Positions 44,111 through 52,359 of a stretch of DNA of 64,000 nucleotides are shown piece after piece. The stretch is from Natronoarchaeum rubrum. Its GTDB lineage: Archaea > Halobacteriota > Halobacteria > Halobacteriales > Natronoarchaeaceae. The stretch spans positions 1 to 64,000 of the forward strand of contig NZ_JANHDP010000001.1 of the NCBI RefSeq assembly GCF_024494695.1, written 5' to 3'. Each line of letters begins with the position of its first letter. Position 1 is the first letter of the stretch. A program made the position numbers and the translations under genes. The notes under the pieces were generated by a model. The model saw only the letters and a list, made by a program, of their open reading frames with translations, was not told the DNA's origin and did not search any database.

Positions 44111-44360
44111 CGAGTTCATCAAGGGGTTCACGATCTTCAGCGCTGCCGGGCTGTTGTGGATGGTTCTAGCGACCTGGTACCGGACGCCGGAGTTCGACGG
44201 CCCGCAGCTGACGGCACCGGTGCCGGAGAACCCGGGCACGTACGACGCGATCGGGATCGTCCTCATGGACGCCATGGTCGCGATGATGCTTCTGGGACCG
44301 ATCGTGTTCTGGTTCCTGATCCCCGCCTACCAGCAGGCCCGGTCCGCGTACGCCGAGTAA
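44103..44360 (+). CDS. bc-operon small membrane subunit, two helices
   Basis: This 85-residue protein has helices at about 8-25 (FTIFSAAGLLWMVLATWY) and 53-77 (VLMDAMVAMMLLGPIVFWFLI), joined by a Pro-rich outer loop (QLTAPVPENPGTYD). Its start overlaps the previous gene by 8 bases, so they are translationally coupled. It is the last gene of the operon. Function unknown. Confidence 0.85.
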   Translation: MADEFIKGFTIFSAAGLLWMVLATWYRTPEFDGPQLTAPVPENPGTYDAIGIVLMDAMVAMMLLGPIVFWFLIPAYQQARSAYAE

Positions 44361-44861
44361 AAACGTCGCGCTCTCCGACGCCAGCTTTCGGTCGTCGTTT
44401 CTCCGTCTTCGTTCTCGTCCGTCAGTCCGGCGAGTGGTGACGCTATCGAACGAGTGAACACGGTCGGTGCCGTCGACGTTCGATTGCGCTTGCCCCGCTC
44501 GGGGACGCTTCGACGCCGAGGTTCGGCGTCGTCCGGAAGCCGACTCCGATCGGTTGGGCGGCTTCGCCCGGCGAGCGCGGGCGTCGGGGCCGATCGATGA
44601 CGGCGCGCAGCTATCTGACGATACTACCGGCTGGCTCGCGGTCCGTGTCGCGCGCACGTACTGAGGCGGACACGACGTCCCGCGCTGGTTCGATCGCCCG
44701 CTCGTCGGCGTCACGCACGGACGCTGAGAAGCACTCTGTTATCTGGACCGAATGTCGGTCGCGACGAACTGCGCCCGTGTCACTTCCGCGCCGCTGGTCG
44801 GATCGAGAACTGTGCCGTGATCGGCAGAAGAGATCGGGTCGGCCCGAGAAAGGGCGCGCCG
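44361..44861. other. 501-base intergenic region, no gene seen
   Basis: The longest non-coding stretch here separates the bc operon end from the convergent gene at 44862. Open frames in it have Arg/Ser/Thr-rich shadow composition. I see no tRNA, repeat, strong hairpin terminator or promoter. It might be decayed coding sequence, but nothing supports a specific claim. Confidence 0.5.
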
Positions 44862-45302
44862 TTAGACGATGTTGCCCCAGAGCGCGGACTGTTCGAGGAT
44901 CAAGAAGAGACTCTGGAACAGCGCGTACGCGAGCACGAGCGTCCAGGCCGCCAGCGCTCCCTTCGGCCGTCCGAGCTCCTCTTCCTTGCGGGCCTCGACT
45001 TTCCGAGCCTCGAACTCGAAGAAGTCGGTGACGAACAGACCCAGCGCGAGGACGCTGAGGATCGTCCCGGCGTGGAGCGTGATCGTCGTGAAGTAGAACG
45101 CGCCGAGCACGAGCAGCACGTTCGAGAGGTCGTGGACCGCGTAGCGGTCGATCGCGTCGGCGCCGCCGTCCCGGTACTGGGAGACGTAGTGACGCTGCGC
45201 GAGGAAGCGCGTCACCGCGTTGACGAGCACCAGCACGAGGAACACGTACTCGACGTGGGGCAACAGCACGTCCAGCGGGCCGAACATCGTATCCGGGTTC
45301 AT
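44862..45302 (-). CDS. membrane protein between bc and cox clusters
   Basis: This 146-residue protein has about three transmembrane helices: 12-32 (VEYVFLVLVLVNAVTRFLA), 55-80 (HDLSNVLLVLGAFYFTTITLHAGTI; first part shown) and 115-135. A conserved-looking charged loop carries FFEFEARKVEARKEEELGR. I know it only as a haloarchaeal hypothetical linked to respiratory genes. It is on the opposite strand from the bc operon. Confidence 0.78.
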   Translation of the reverse strand: MNPDTMFGPLDVLLPHVEYVFLVLVLVNAVTRFLAQRHYVSQYRDGGADAIDRYAVHDLSNVLLVLGAFYFTTITLHAGTILSVLALGLFVTDFFEFEARKVEARKEEELGRPKGALAAWTLVLAYALFQSLFLILEQSALWGNIV

Positions 45303-45396
45303 ACTCGACAGTCTGTGGTTAGGACATTAGTGTTTTTCCAATTGGTCCCCGTTCGACCGCCGCGGGGGCCGTCCACCCCGCTCGCGGCGCGAGCGG

Positions 45397-46155
45397 TCAG
45401 GGCCAGTGGGAGACGCTGTGGGGGCCGACCAGCACGGACAGCGAGCCGTCGACCGCGACCGACACCGGCGTTCGCGGCGGGATCGTCCGACTCCGGCGGT
45501 CGTCGACGAGCAGTTCGACCGGCCCCTCGTCGCGTTCGACGGTGAACTCGATACCCTGCTCGGGATCGAGCACCCAGTGGTCGTGGGTCGTCGCGAACGG
45601 CGCGACCGGGACGACCGCGACACCGGTGCCCGGTGCGAGCACCGGCCCGTCCGCGGCGGCGGCGTACCCCGCCGAGCCGGCGGGCGTCGCCAGCACGACC
45701 CCGTCGGCTCGGAAGCGCGACACTCGGTCGCCGCCCGCGCGGACCGCGTACTCGGAAATCTTCGCCGGCTCCTCGGTGACCAGCATGACGTCGAACGCGG
45801 CCCGACCGACGCGCTCGCCGCCGACGGAAAGCGCCAGCAGCGTCCGTTCGCGGCGCTCGTACTCGCCGTCGGTCGCCGCGGTCAGCGCGGCGTCGAGCGC
45901 GCCTGCAGGGACCGACCGTACACCGGATCCCGCGTCTACGGGGAGGACCGGCACGTCTGCGTCGCGGCGGGCGAGTTCCACCACGTCGCGTTCGCCCCGA
46001 GCGACGACGGCGTCGAGCGACCGATCGAGCAGATCCCCGGCGTCCCCGACGACGGCCTCGGCGCCGGACGACTCGACGCGTTCGACGAGCGCAGACGTCG
46101 AGGGGGCCCGCTGGGCCGCGTCGCCAGGTTCGACGAGAATCCCGATCGACTCCAT
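45397..46155 (-). CDS. NAD kinase-fold protein with degenerate GGDG motif
   Basis: This 252-residue protein has the C-terminal half of the ATP-NAD kinase family: TEEPAKISEYAVRAGG and RADGVVLATPAGSAGYAAAA, the conserved nucleotide region. In the N-terminal half the phosphate-binding GGDGT is replaced by a stretch around VVARGERDVVELARR, and the N-E/D motif is unclear. It may therefore be catalytically impaired or use a different donor. Start ATG at 46155 (MESIGILVEP) fits the NADK start pattern. It is divergent from the second halocyanin gene. Confidence 0.75.
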   Translation of the reverse strand: MESIGILVEPGDAAQRAPSTSALVERVESSGAEAVVGDAGDLLDRSLDAVVARGERDVVELARRDADVPVLPVDAGSGVRSVPAGALDAALTAATDGEYERRERTLLALSVGGERVGRAAFDVMLVTEEPAKISEYAVRAGGDRVSRFRADGVVLATPAGSAGYAAAADGPVLAPGTGVAVVPVAPFATTHDHWVLDPEQGIEFTVERDEGPVELLVDDRRSRTIPPRTPVSVAVDGSLSVLVGPHSVSHWP

Positions 46156-46376
46156 GGCCGCTGGGTAGTGGTCGCGATACAAAAGACTGCGTGGTTCGCG
46201 CCCGCCGGGAGTCGCGTTCACGCGCTTCGTCGTCGAACGCGACGGCTGAGAGGACCCGCTCTCGTCACGTACCGGTGAGAGCGCCCCTACGACTTCCAGT
46301 CGTCCGGCCGGCGGCGGGCGGTCCCTTGCCGACGCGAACCAAAGTATTCAGTACCCGCGAGCGCCAAGCCCCGGGT

Positions 46377-47009
46377 ATGGCAGCACACGACGGTAGCGAC
46401 GACGTCTCCCGTCGCTCGTTCATGCGGGCGGCGACGGGAACGGCCGCGGCCGCCGGCGCCGCGAGCGCCGCGGCGAGCGCACAGGAAGGGGGCAACGAGT
46501 CCGGCGGCGGGAACCAGTCCGGTGGCGGGAACCAGTCGGGCGGTGGCAACCAGTCCGGTGGCGGCGCCGGTGGCGGCGGCCAGACGTGGGAAGTCGTGGT
46601 CGGCCCCGGCGGCGACCTCGTGTTCGACCCCGCCGAGCGCGTGATCGCGCCGGGCGACACGGTCCACTGGACCTGGGACTCGGACAACCACAACATCGCG
46701 CCCGGAAGCGTTCCCGAGGGCGCCGAGTGGGAGGGCCACCCCGAGATCGCGAACGCGGGCACCGAGTACAGCCACACGTTCGAGACGACCGGCACCTTCG
46801 AGTACGTCTGTGAACCCCACGTCGGTTCGGGCATGGAAGGCTCGGTCGTCGTGCAGGAGGGCGGTCCCGAGACCGGCGGCGGTCCGACCGGACCGGTCGT
46901 CCCCAGCAACGCCCTGAGCCTCGCGGTCGGCACGATGGGTGCGATGGTCTCGACGCTCGCGCTGGCGTACTTCTTCATCAAGTACGGCGGCTACGACGAC
47001 GAGCAGTAG
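46377..47009 (+). CDS. membrane-tethered halocyanin (copy 2)
   Basis: This 210-residue paralogue of the copy at 40272 has a Tat signal (VSRRSFMRAATGTAAAAG), a Gly-Asn-Gln-Ser linker with four repeats, a blue copper domain at about 65-155, and a C-terminal transmembrane helix (LAVGTMGAMVSTLALAYFFIKYGG; first 20 residues typical). Copper ligands are in SDNHNIAP and EYVCEPHVGSGMEG. It is adjacent to coxA and convergent with it, and most likely delivers electrons to CuA. TATA-like AAGTATT lies about 32 bases upstream. Confidence 0.93.
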   Translation: MAAHDGSDDVSRRSFMRAATGTAAAAGAASAAASAQEGGNESGGGNQSGGGNQSGGGNQSGGGAGGGGQTWEVVVGPGGDLVFDPAERVIAPGDTVHWTWDSDNHNIAPGSVPEGAEWEGHPEIANAGTEYSHTFETTGTFEYVCEPHVGSGMEGSVVVQEGGPETGGGPTGPVVPSNALSLAVGTMGAMVSTLALAYFFIKYGGYDDEQ

Positions 47010-47028
47010 CCCCCGATCGATCGGGTCG

Positions 47029-48906
47029 CTACGACCGGTCGTTTTCCTCGCGCCCGGCGTCTCCACTCGTACTGCTTCCCCCTTCATGGCCGTCCCCCTC
47101 CTGAGGGCCATCGCGGGAATTCGGACCGGGATCACCGTCGTTTCGCACCTCGGCTTCCTCTTCCCGCTCGGCTTCTTCGAGTCGCTCCTCGAACCACTGC
47201 CACTCGCGGGTGAACTGTCCCGTCTCCTTGAGGTTCCAGACGTCAGCGTCCCTAACGACCGGTCCGACCCGCGCCGATTGAACCATGTTGACGACCCACA
47301 GGACGACGCCGACGCCGAGCATGTACGCGCCGATCGAGGCGGTTTGCTGGAGCGGGGTGAACTGTGCCGGGTAGGTGCCGTAGCGCCGCGGTAGCCCCTC
47401 GTAGCCCAGCAGCAGCATCGGCATGAACGTGACGAACGTCCCGACGATGATCAGGAGCACCTGAAACCGTGCGAGCCGGCGGTTGTACATCCGGCCGGTG
47501 AGGATGGGGAACCAGTAGTAGCCCGCCGCAATCATCGCCAGCGGAATGATGCCGACGATGATCATGTGGAAATGGCCAACGACGTGGTAGGTGTCGTGCA
47601 AGACGAGGTTCACCGGGATCGCCGCGAGGAAGACGCCGGTGATCCCCCCGATGACGAACGTGCTCAAACTACCGAGCAGGCACAGCATCGGGGCCGTCAG
47701 ACGTATGTCTCCGTTCCACAGCGTCGCGATCCAGTTGAACTCCTTGACGGCGCTGGGGATCGCGATCGCCAGCGAGACGGCCATGAAACTGGCTCGCAGC
47801 CCCGGTGACATCCCGGTCGCGAACATGTGGTGGGCCCAGACGCCAAAGGAGAGCACGCCGATGGCGATCGTCGAGTAGACGATGAACTGGAAGCCAAAGA
47901 GGCGCCGCCCGCAGAACTTCGGCAACACGAGGCTGGTGATGCCGAAGGCGGGGAGCACGAGGATGTACACTTCGGGGTGGCCGAAGAACCAGAACAGGTG
48001 CTGCCACAGCAACGCCCCGCCGCCGTCGGTCGTAAAGAACGTCGTTCCGAAGCTACGGTCGGCGATCAGCATCACCATCGCGCTGCCCAGCAGCGGGAAC
48101 GCGAACACGATGATCCCGCTTGTGACGAGGATGTTCCACGAGAAGATGTCGAGGCGGTGCCAGCCGACGTCCTCGCCGCGCTCGGTGAACACGGTCACGA
48201 TGAAGTTGATCGCCCCCATCGTCGAGGCGACGCCGCTGAGGTGGAGGCCCAGCAGCGCGACGGTGATCTGGGGGTTCTCCATCTGGATCGAAAGCGGCGT
48301 GTACAGCGTCCAGCCCGTGGCGACCGGCTGCAGCGCCAGCAGCGGGGACGGATCGATCCCGAGCGGGGCGATGGCCTTCCCCAGGAGGTCGGTCAGCAGG
48401 CCGCCCCGGACCATCAGGAGCGCCGGCGGGAGCAGCCAGAACGCGATGGCGTTGATCCGGGGGAACGCGAGGTCGTCGGCCCCGAGCAACAGCGGGAGAA
48501 AGTAGTTGGCGATGCCGAAAAACACCGGCGTCACGAAGAAAAACAGCATCGTGAACGCGTGGGTCGTGAAGATGGCGTTGTACGTCTCCAGGCCCCAGAT
48601 CGTCGAGTCGGCGGTCAACAGCTCGGTCCGGATCATCATCCCGTCGGTCGCGCCCCACAGGCCCGCTGCCGTGCCGAACAGGATGTACAGTATCCCGATG
48701 TCCTTGTGGTCGACGGTCGTGAACCACCTGATGAGCCCCGTCGGCTTACCGTGGTCGGTGATGCCGACCACCGGCGAGCCGTACCCCCCGTCAGCACGCC
48801 GATCCGGTGGGCGGTCCGTCTCGCCGTCGTCGCCGACGTACCGGTAGCCGGCGACGAGCGAGAGCGCGAGCGTCACGACTGCGAGTCCGGAGACGGTATC
48901 GAACAT
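47029..48906 (-). CDS. coxA: cytochrome c oxidase-type haem-copper oxidase subunit I
   Basis: This 625-residue A-type subunit I has 12-13 helices. Key residues: haem His in FTTHAFTMLFF; CuB/Tyr motif in FGHPEVYILVLPAFGI with the proton-pumping Glu; two adjacent His in WAHHMFATG; K-channel Lys in PSAVKEFNW; haem His pair in HDTYHVVGHFHM. The C-terminal 80 residues are an acidic cytosolic tail. The GHPEVY motif with its Glu makes a pumping A-type (aa3-like) enzyme likely. The leader carries an inverted repeat (see 48939). The gene is convergent with halocyanin 2. Confidence 0.96.
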   Translation of the reverse strand: MFDTVSGLAVVTLALSLVAGYRYVGDDGETDRPPDRRADGGYGSPVVGITDHGKPTGLIRWFTTVDHKDIGILYILFGTAAGLWGATDGMMIRTELLTADSTIWGLETYNAIFTTHAFTMLFFFVTPVFFGIANYFLPLLLGADDLAFPRINAIAFWLLPPALLMVRGGLLTDLLGKAIAPLGIDPSPLLALQPVATGWTLYTPLSIQMENPQITVALLGLHLSGVASTMGAINFIVTVFTERGEDVGWHRLDIFSWNILVTSGIIVFAFPLLGSAMVMLIADRSFGTTFFTTDGGGALLWQHLFWFFGHPEVYILVLPAFGITSLVLPKFCGRRLFGFQFIVYSTIAIGVLSFGVWAHHMFATGMSPGLRASFMAVSLAIAIPSAVKEFNWIATLWNGDIRLTAPMLCLLGSLSTFVIGGITGVFLAAIPVNLVLHDTYHVVGHFHMIIVGIIPLAMIAAGYYWFPILTGRMYNRRLARFQVLLIIVGTFVTFMPMLLLGYEGLPRRYGTYPAQFTPLQQTASIGAYMLGVGVVLWVVNMVQSARVGPVVRDADVWNLKETGQFTREWQWFEERLEEAEREEEAEVRNDGDPGPNSRDGPQEGDGHEGGSSTSGDAGREENDRS

Positions 48907-48938
48907 CTATTGAATCCCCCGTGAGGCCGAGACCGGCC

Positions 48939-48960
48939 CTCTCGATCGTACGTTCGAGAG
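48939..48960 (-). promoter_or_regulatory. inverted repeat at the coxA transcription start
   Basis: CTCTCGA (48939-48945) pairs with TCGAGAG (48954-48960) across an 8-base centre. On the minus strand a TATA-like GATAAAAC (48975-48982) lies 15-22 bases upstream of the repeat, so the predicted transcription start falls inside it. It could be an operator or a leader hairpin. Confidence 0.45.
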
Positions 48961-49007
48961 ACTCCGGGTAAAGCGTTTTATCGAAATGTCGAGGGCTCTT
49001 CGGCCGC

Positions 49008-49466
49008 TCATGATTTCCCGGCCGCTCCGTCGGCGGTCAGTGGCCTCTCGTCCGATCGATCCAGCAGGCGCCCGTAGACCGCCCCGAGCGTGAAGCCGTA
49101 AGCCCAGTGGGCGAACAGCGAGAACGCCGAGAAGATGACCAGCAGCGGCCCGCCGATGTCTCCTCGGCCGGTGACGACGAACGCGACCCAGAGGATCGTT
49201 CCCAGCACGACGCCGCGCGCCGCCGGATCGGGGCCGCGCGGGAGGCGCGGTTCGAGCGCGACGAACAGCAGCGGCCAGGCGACGACGCCGGCGATCACGA
49301 ACAGCGCGAACCCGACGGTCGTGTTTCCGGGGGTTCCGACGAACCGTGCGATGACGTCGAACACCTGGATCGCCGATCGGGTCTCGACTTCCAGCAGCAA
49401 CAGCAACAGCGACAGCAGCGTCGTTCCGGCGACGCCACCGGCGATCGCGCTGGCGGGCCTGTTCAT
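49008..49466 (-). CDS. cox-cluster four-helix membrane protein (family B, copy 1)
   Basis: This 152-residue protein has four transmembrane helices, at about 8-27, 47-68, 80-100 and 105-135, and the motif AFSLFAHWAYGFTLGAVYGRL. It is paralogous with 50857-51378, which has ALSLLGHWVYGYALGTVMERL at the same place. The family (I recall it as DUF6789, unchecked) is linked to cox genes in haloarchaea. Its ATG overlaps the coxB stop (ATGA). Confidence 0.85.
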   Translation of the reverse strand: MNRPASAIAGGVAGTTLLSLLLLLLEVETRSAIQVFDVIARFVGTPGNTTVGFALFVIAGVVAWPLLFVALEPRLPRGPDPAARGVVLGTILWVAFVVTGRGDIGGPLLVIFSAFSLFAHWAYGFTLGAVYGRLLDRSDERPLTADGAAGKS

Positions 49467-50350
49467 GCTCCCCCGCGGGCGAGGTCGTTCGACGCGGGTA
49501 TCGATGCTTGTCCCCCGTGGGCGGGTTCGACGCGGGCGTCGATGCTCGCGTTACCCTGGTCGCCATCGCTCGCGTTCGCCTGACTGCCATCGCTCGCGTT
49601 CGCGGTCCCCGCAGACTGGGAGTCGAGCCACTCGCGATAGTTCTCCTCGCCGACGACGCGGACCGTCGAGTTCATCGTGGCGTGGCCCACCCCGCAGAAC
49701 TCGGCGCAGTACAGGCGGTACTGGCCCGTCTCGGCGAGTCGCGTCTGGATCAGCGTGTACTGGTCGGGGAAGGCGTCCTGCTTGAGGCCGAGCTTCGGGA
49801 TGTGGACCGAGTGGAGCACGTCCTCGGAGGTGATATACAGGTACACTGGCCGGTCGGTCGGTACAACGAGTTCCTCTCCCGTGGTGACGTCGGCGCCGAG
49901 GTACTCGAAACTGTAGCTCCACTGCTCGGCGGTCACTTCCACGACGACGGCGTCGGGCGGCGCGTCGGCCGGATCCGGCTCGCCCGCACCGGGCCCCTGT
50001 CCACCGAGTTCGGGCACCGCCGCCACGAACGGGCTCGTCAACACGGCGTAGGAGGCCGCCCCGACGAACAGCAACACGAGTGCGGTCGCCACCGTCCAGG
50101 TGATCTCGAGGTCGCGGTTCGTCCGGGTCGGCTTCGGATCGTCGTTGTTCCGGAACCGCCAGACGGTGTACAGCAGGATGAACTCGACGAGCAGCCCGAT
50201 CGGGACTGCGATGTACAGCAACCGCCGGTTCAGTCCGCGCACGAGCTCCTCGGTGATCGAATCGGGCGCGGCGGCGGCCGGCGCCGCGGCGAGGACCGAA
50301 ACGACGAGCACCGCGACCGCAGTCCAAGCGATCTGACGCGCTCGTACCAT
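49463..50350 (-). CDS. coxB: cytochrome c oxidase subunit II
   Basis: This 295-residue protein has a signal peptide (QIAWTAVAVLVVSVLAAAPAA), two membrane helices at about 45-65 and 85-108, and an external cupredoxin domain with the CuA centre. CuA ligands are visible: His in LHSVHIPKLG and Cys/Cys/His/Met in CAEFCGVGHATM. The C-terminal 60 residues are a low-complexity tail with NASDGSQANASDGDQGNAS repeats; imperfect 24-base DNA repeats lie at 49486-49545. The CuA site would receive electrons from halocyanin. Confidence 0.96.
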   Translation of the reverse strand: MVRARQIAWTAVAVLVVSVLAAAPAAAAPDSITEELVRGLNRRLLYIAVPIGLLVEFILLYTVWRFRNNDDPKPTRTNRDLEITWTVATALVLLFVGAASYAVLTSPFVAAVPELGGQGPGAGEPDPADAPPDAVVVEVTAEQWSYSFEYLGADVTTGEELVVPTDRPVYLYITSEDVLHSVHIPKLGLKQDAFPDQYTLIQTRLAETGQYRLYCAEFCGVGHATMNSTVRVVGEENYREWLDSQSAGTANASDGSQANASDGDQGNASIDARVEPAHGGQASIPASNDLARGGA

Positions 50351-50445
50351 CGTGCTGAATACATCGAATCGAAAAATAAGCGTTCGCCCCGCCGCTCTCG
50401 CGCCGAGGCCCGGGAACTATGTCCCGGGGCGTCGACACCGCGCCT

Positions 50446-50676
50446 ATGCTAGAGTGGGTCCGCCGCGAGACGCTGCTCGACGTCTCGATCAACTTCATCC
50501 CGATCGTCATCCTGCTGCTCCTGGACCTGCTGTTTCTCGTCGTCTACCCCTGGCAACGGGGGACGGTGTCGTCGATCGGGACCCACGTGCTGACGCTGTT
50601 TCCGGTCGTCGTGCTCGCGTTCGCGACCTACCACGCGTCCCGCGCGATCGAACTCGACGCCGCGGGCGATCAGTAG
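50446..50676 (+). CDS. small two-helix cox-cluster membrane protein
   Basis: This is a 76-residue protein: MLEWVRRETLLDVSINFIPI starts it, with helices at about 14-36 and 46-66 (HVLTLFPVVVLAFATYHAS). I recall similar haloarchaeal proteins next to cox genes. An in-frame ATG at 50419 would add nine residues (start MSRGVDTAP). The core is unaffected. It is divergent from coxB. Confidence 0.7.
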   Translation: MLEWVRRETLLDVSINFIPIVILLLLDLLFLVVYPWQRGTVSSIGTHVLTLFPVVVLAFATYHASRAIELDAAGDQ

Positions 50677-50727
50677 CGACCGCCGACAACCCCCGGATTG
50701 ACGGCCGAGCGGGTCGAACGTCGGACC

Positions 50728-50853
50728 GTGCAGTTCCCGTCGATCTACACGCCGGAGGGCTCGTTCGCGTACCTGCTGGTCGTGCTGGCCGTCACGCTCG
50801 CGACGGCCGTCGCGTATCTGGTAGTGTTCGCGGGCGCCAGCCTCCCGCCCTGA
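50728..50853 (+). CDS. 41-residue single-helix protein, possible oxidase subunit
   Basis: The GTG-start frame reads MQFPSIYTPEGSFAYLLVVL and continues with AVTLATAVAYLVVFAGASLPP. It has one transmembrane helix with a short, polar outer N-terminus. It lies between two cox-cluster genes, has normal codon bias, and its stop is 3 bases from the convergent gene. Small single-helix subunits are common in haem-copper oxidases; the function is inferred from position only. An upstream TTG at 50698 could lengthen it. Confidence 0.5.
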   Translation: MQFPSIYTPEGSFAYLLVVLAVTLATAVAYLVVFAGASLPP

Positions 50854-50856
50854 CGC

Positions 50857-51378
50857 TCAGACCGTGTGATCTGGGATGTACGCCAGCCGCTCCATCACGG
50901 TGCCGAGCGCGTAGCCGTACACCCAGTGGCCGAGCAGCGAGAGCGCGCTGAAGAGAACGGCCGACTGGGCCCCCGGCCAGTAGGCGATGACGAAGCCGGT
51001 CCACATGATCGTCGCGAAGACCACCCCGCGCAGCTCTCGCGGTTGCTGGGGCGGGAGGAAGCCGCCGGCGACCGTGAAAAGCAGCGGGAGCGCGATCACG
51101 CCGCCGGACAGGAACACCGCGAGCCCCAACGGCAGGCTCGGTTCGATCCCGACGACGCGGCCGAGTTCCGTGATGTTGATCAGCGGCGCCGCCTCGAACA
51201 GTCCGAGAAACGCGGGCAGTCCGATCAGCACCGGCGTCATCAGAACCATCCCGACCAGTCCGCCGACGAACGCCGACAGCACCACTCGCGGGGTGATGTC
51301 GAGGCTCGCCTCCAGATCTTCGACGTCGCCGGGTACCGTCGGGTCGGTGAGATCCGTCCGTTCGTCGGGGGTGCTCAT
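50857..51378 (-). CDS. cox-cluster four-helix membrane protein (family B, copy 2)
   Basis: This 173-residue protein has an acidic N-terminus of 30 residues and four helices, at about 32-58, 75-95, 103-122 and 130-155. It is paralogous with the protein at 49008-49466 (shared pattern L-x-L-x-x-HW-x-YG-x-x-LG). It is divergent from coxC. It may be an oxidase assembly factor or subunit (inference). Confidence 0.85.
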   Translation of the reverse strand: MSTPDERTDLTDPTVPGDVEDLEASLDITPRVVLSAFVGGLVGMVLMTPVLIGLPAFLGLFEAAPLINITELGRVVGIEPSLPLGLAVFLSGGVIALPLLFTVAGGFLPPQQPRELRGVVFATIMWTGFVIAYWPGAQSAVLFSALSLLGHWVYGYALGTVMERLAYIPDHTV

Positions 51379-51486
51379 CGTGGGATGGTACGGCGCCCCG
51401 GCACAAAATCACCCAGTGCGCTCGACCGGTCGTAGAGCGCTCGAGCGGGTCCTAGCTACTTTCCGGAGGCCGTGGAACGAACATAC

Positions 51487-52317
51487 ATGACCGACGAGAC
51501 CGACCACAGAGGGGGCCCGGCGGTCGAGGACTGGCCGCCGGGGTTCGGCGAGGCGAGCTGGTGGCCGCTCGTGACCGGCGCGGGCGCGGCCGGCATCTAC
51601 GGCGGCGTCGCACTGGCACTCATCGGGAACACCGAGGCGTCGCTCGTCCCGCCGCCCGTGGCGCTCGGGCTGGCGATCGGCGGCCTGCTGGCGTTTCTCG
51701 GTGGACTGTACGGCTGGGTGTACCACGCGTTCGTCCGGAACTACTGGCGCCGCGCGCACTCGGGTCACGGGCGCGCGCTCCAGTGGGGGATGTTCGTGTT
51801 CGTCCTGACGGACGTGATGACGTTCTCGGCGGGCTTCGCCTACTACTTCTTCGTCCGGGGCGGTCAGTGGCCGCCGGGCGAACTCCCGCCACTGATAACG
51901 TCGTTGGTGATCGCCAACACCGCGATCCTGTTGACGAGCAGCGTCACGCTACACGCGGCCCACAGCGCGATCCGCGAGGGGAATCGCCGGCGCTTTCTGG
52001 CGTGGCTCTCCGTGACCGTGCTGCTCGGCGTCGCCTTCGTCGGCGGGCAGGTTCTGGAGTACTACGAGTTCCTCGTCGTCGAGGGCGTTCCCGTCACCTC
52101 CGTGTTCTTCAGCGCCTTCTTCGGGTTGACTGGACTGCACGGTCTCCACGTCGTTCTCGGCGTGATCGTGCTGGGGATCGTTCTCGCGCGCGCCCTGCGC
52201 GGGCAGTTCGACGAAGAGCGCCACACCGCGGTCGCGACGGCGTCGATGTACTGGCACTTCGTCGACGCGGTGTGGGTGTTTCTGGTGGTCACGCTGTACG
52301 TCGGCGCCGCCGCGTGA
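51487..52317 (+). CDS. coxC: cytochrome c oxidase subunit III
   Basis: This 276-residue protein has seven helices. Typical subunit III motifs are present: WGMFVFVLTDVMTFSAGFAYYF, SVTLHAAHSAI, VLEYYEFLVVEG, FFGLTGLHGLHV and MYWHFVDAVWVFLVVTLYV. The N-terminal loop has WPPGFGEASWWP. The ATG at 51487 is preferred over a GTG at 51472, since family members start near MTDET. It is separated from coxA and coxB by other genes and runs on the opposite strand. Confidence 0.94.
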   Translation: MTDETDHRGGPAVEDWPPGFGEASWWPLVTGAGAAGIYGGVALALIGNTEASLVPPPVALGLAIGGLLAFLGGLYGWVYHAFVRNYWRRAHSGHGRALQWGMFVFVLTDVMTFSAGFAYYFFVRGGQWPPGELPPLITSLVIANTAILLTSSVTLHAAHSAIREGNRRRFLAWLSVTVLLGVAFVGGQVLEYYEFLVVEGVPVTSVFFSAFFGLTGLHGLHVVLGVIVLGIVLARALRGQFDEERHTAVATASMYWHFVDAVWVFLVVTLYVGAAA

Positions 52318-52359
52318 TCGGCGGCCTCCGAGCGAAACGTCCTCCCGGCGACAAACAGG

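Noticed and set aside
44467..44664. 65-codon frame in the 501-base gap after the bc operon
   Set aside because: Arg/Ala/Ser-rich with no homology or promoter I can recognise; likely chance.
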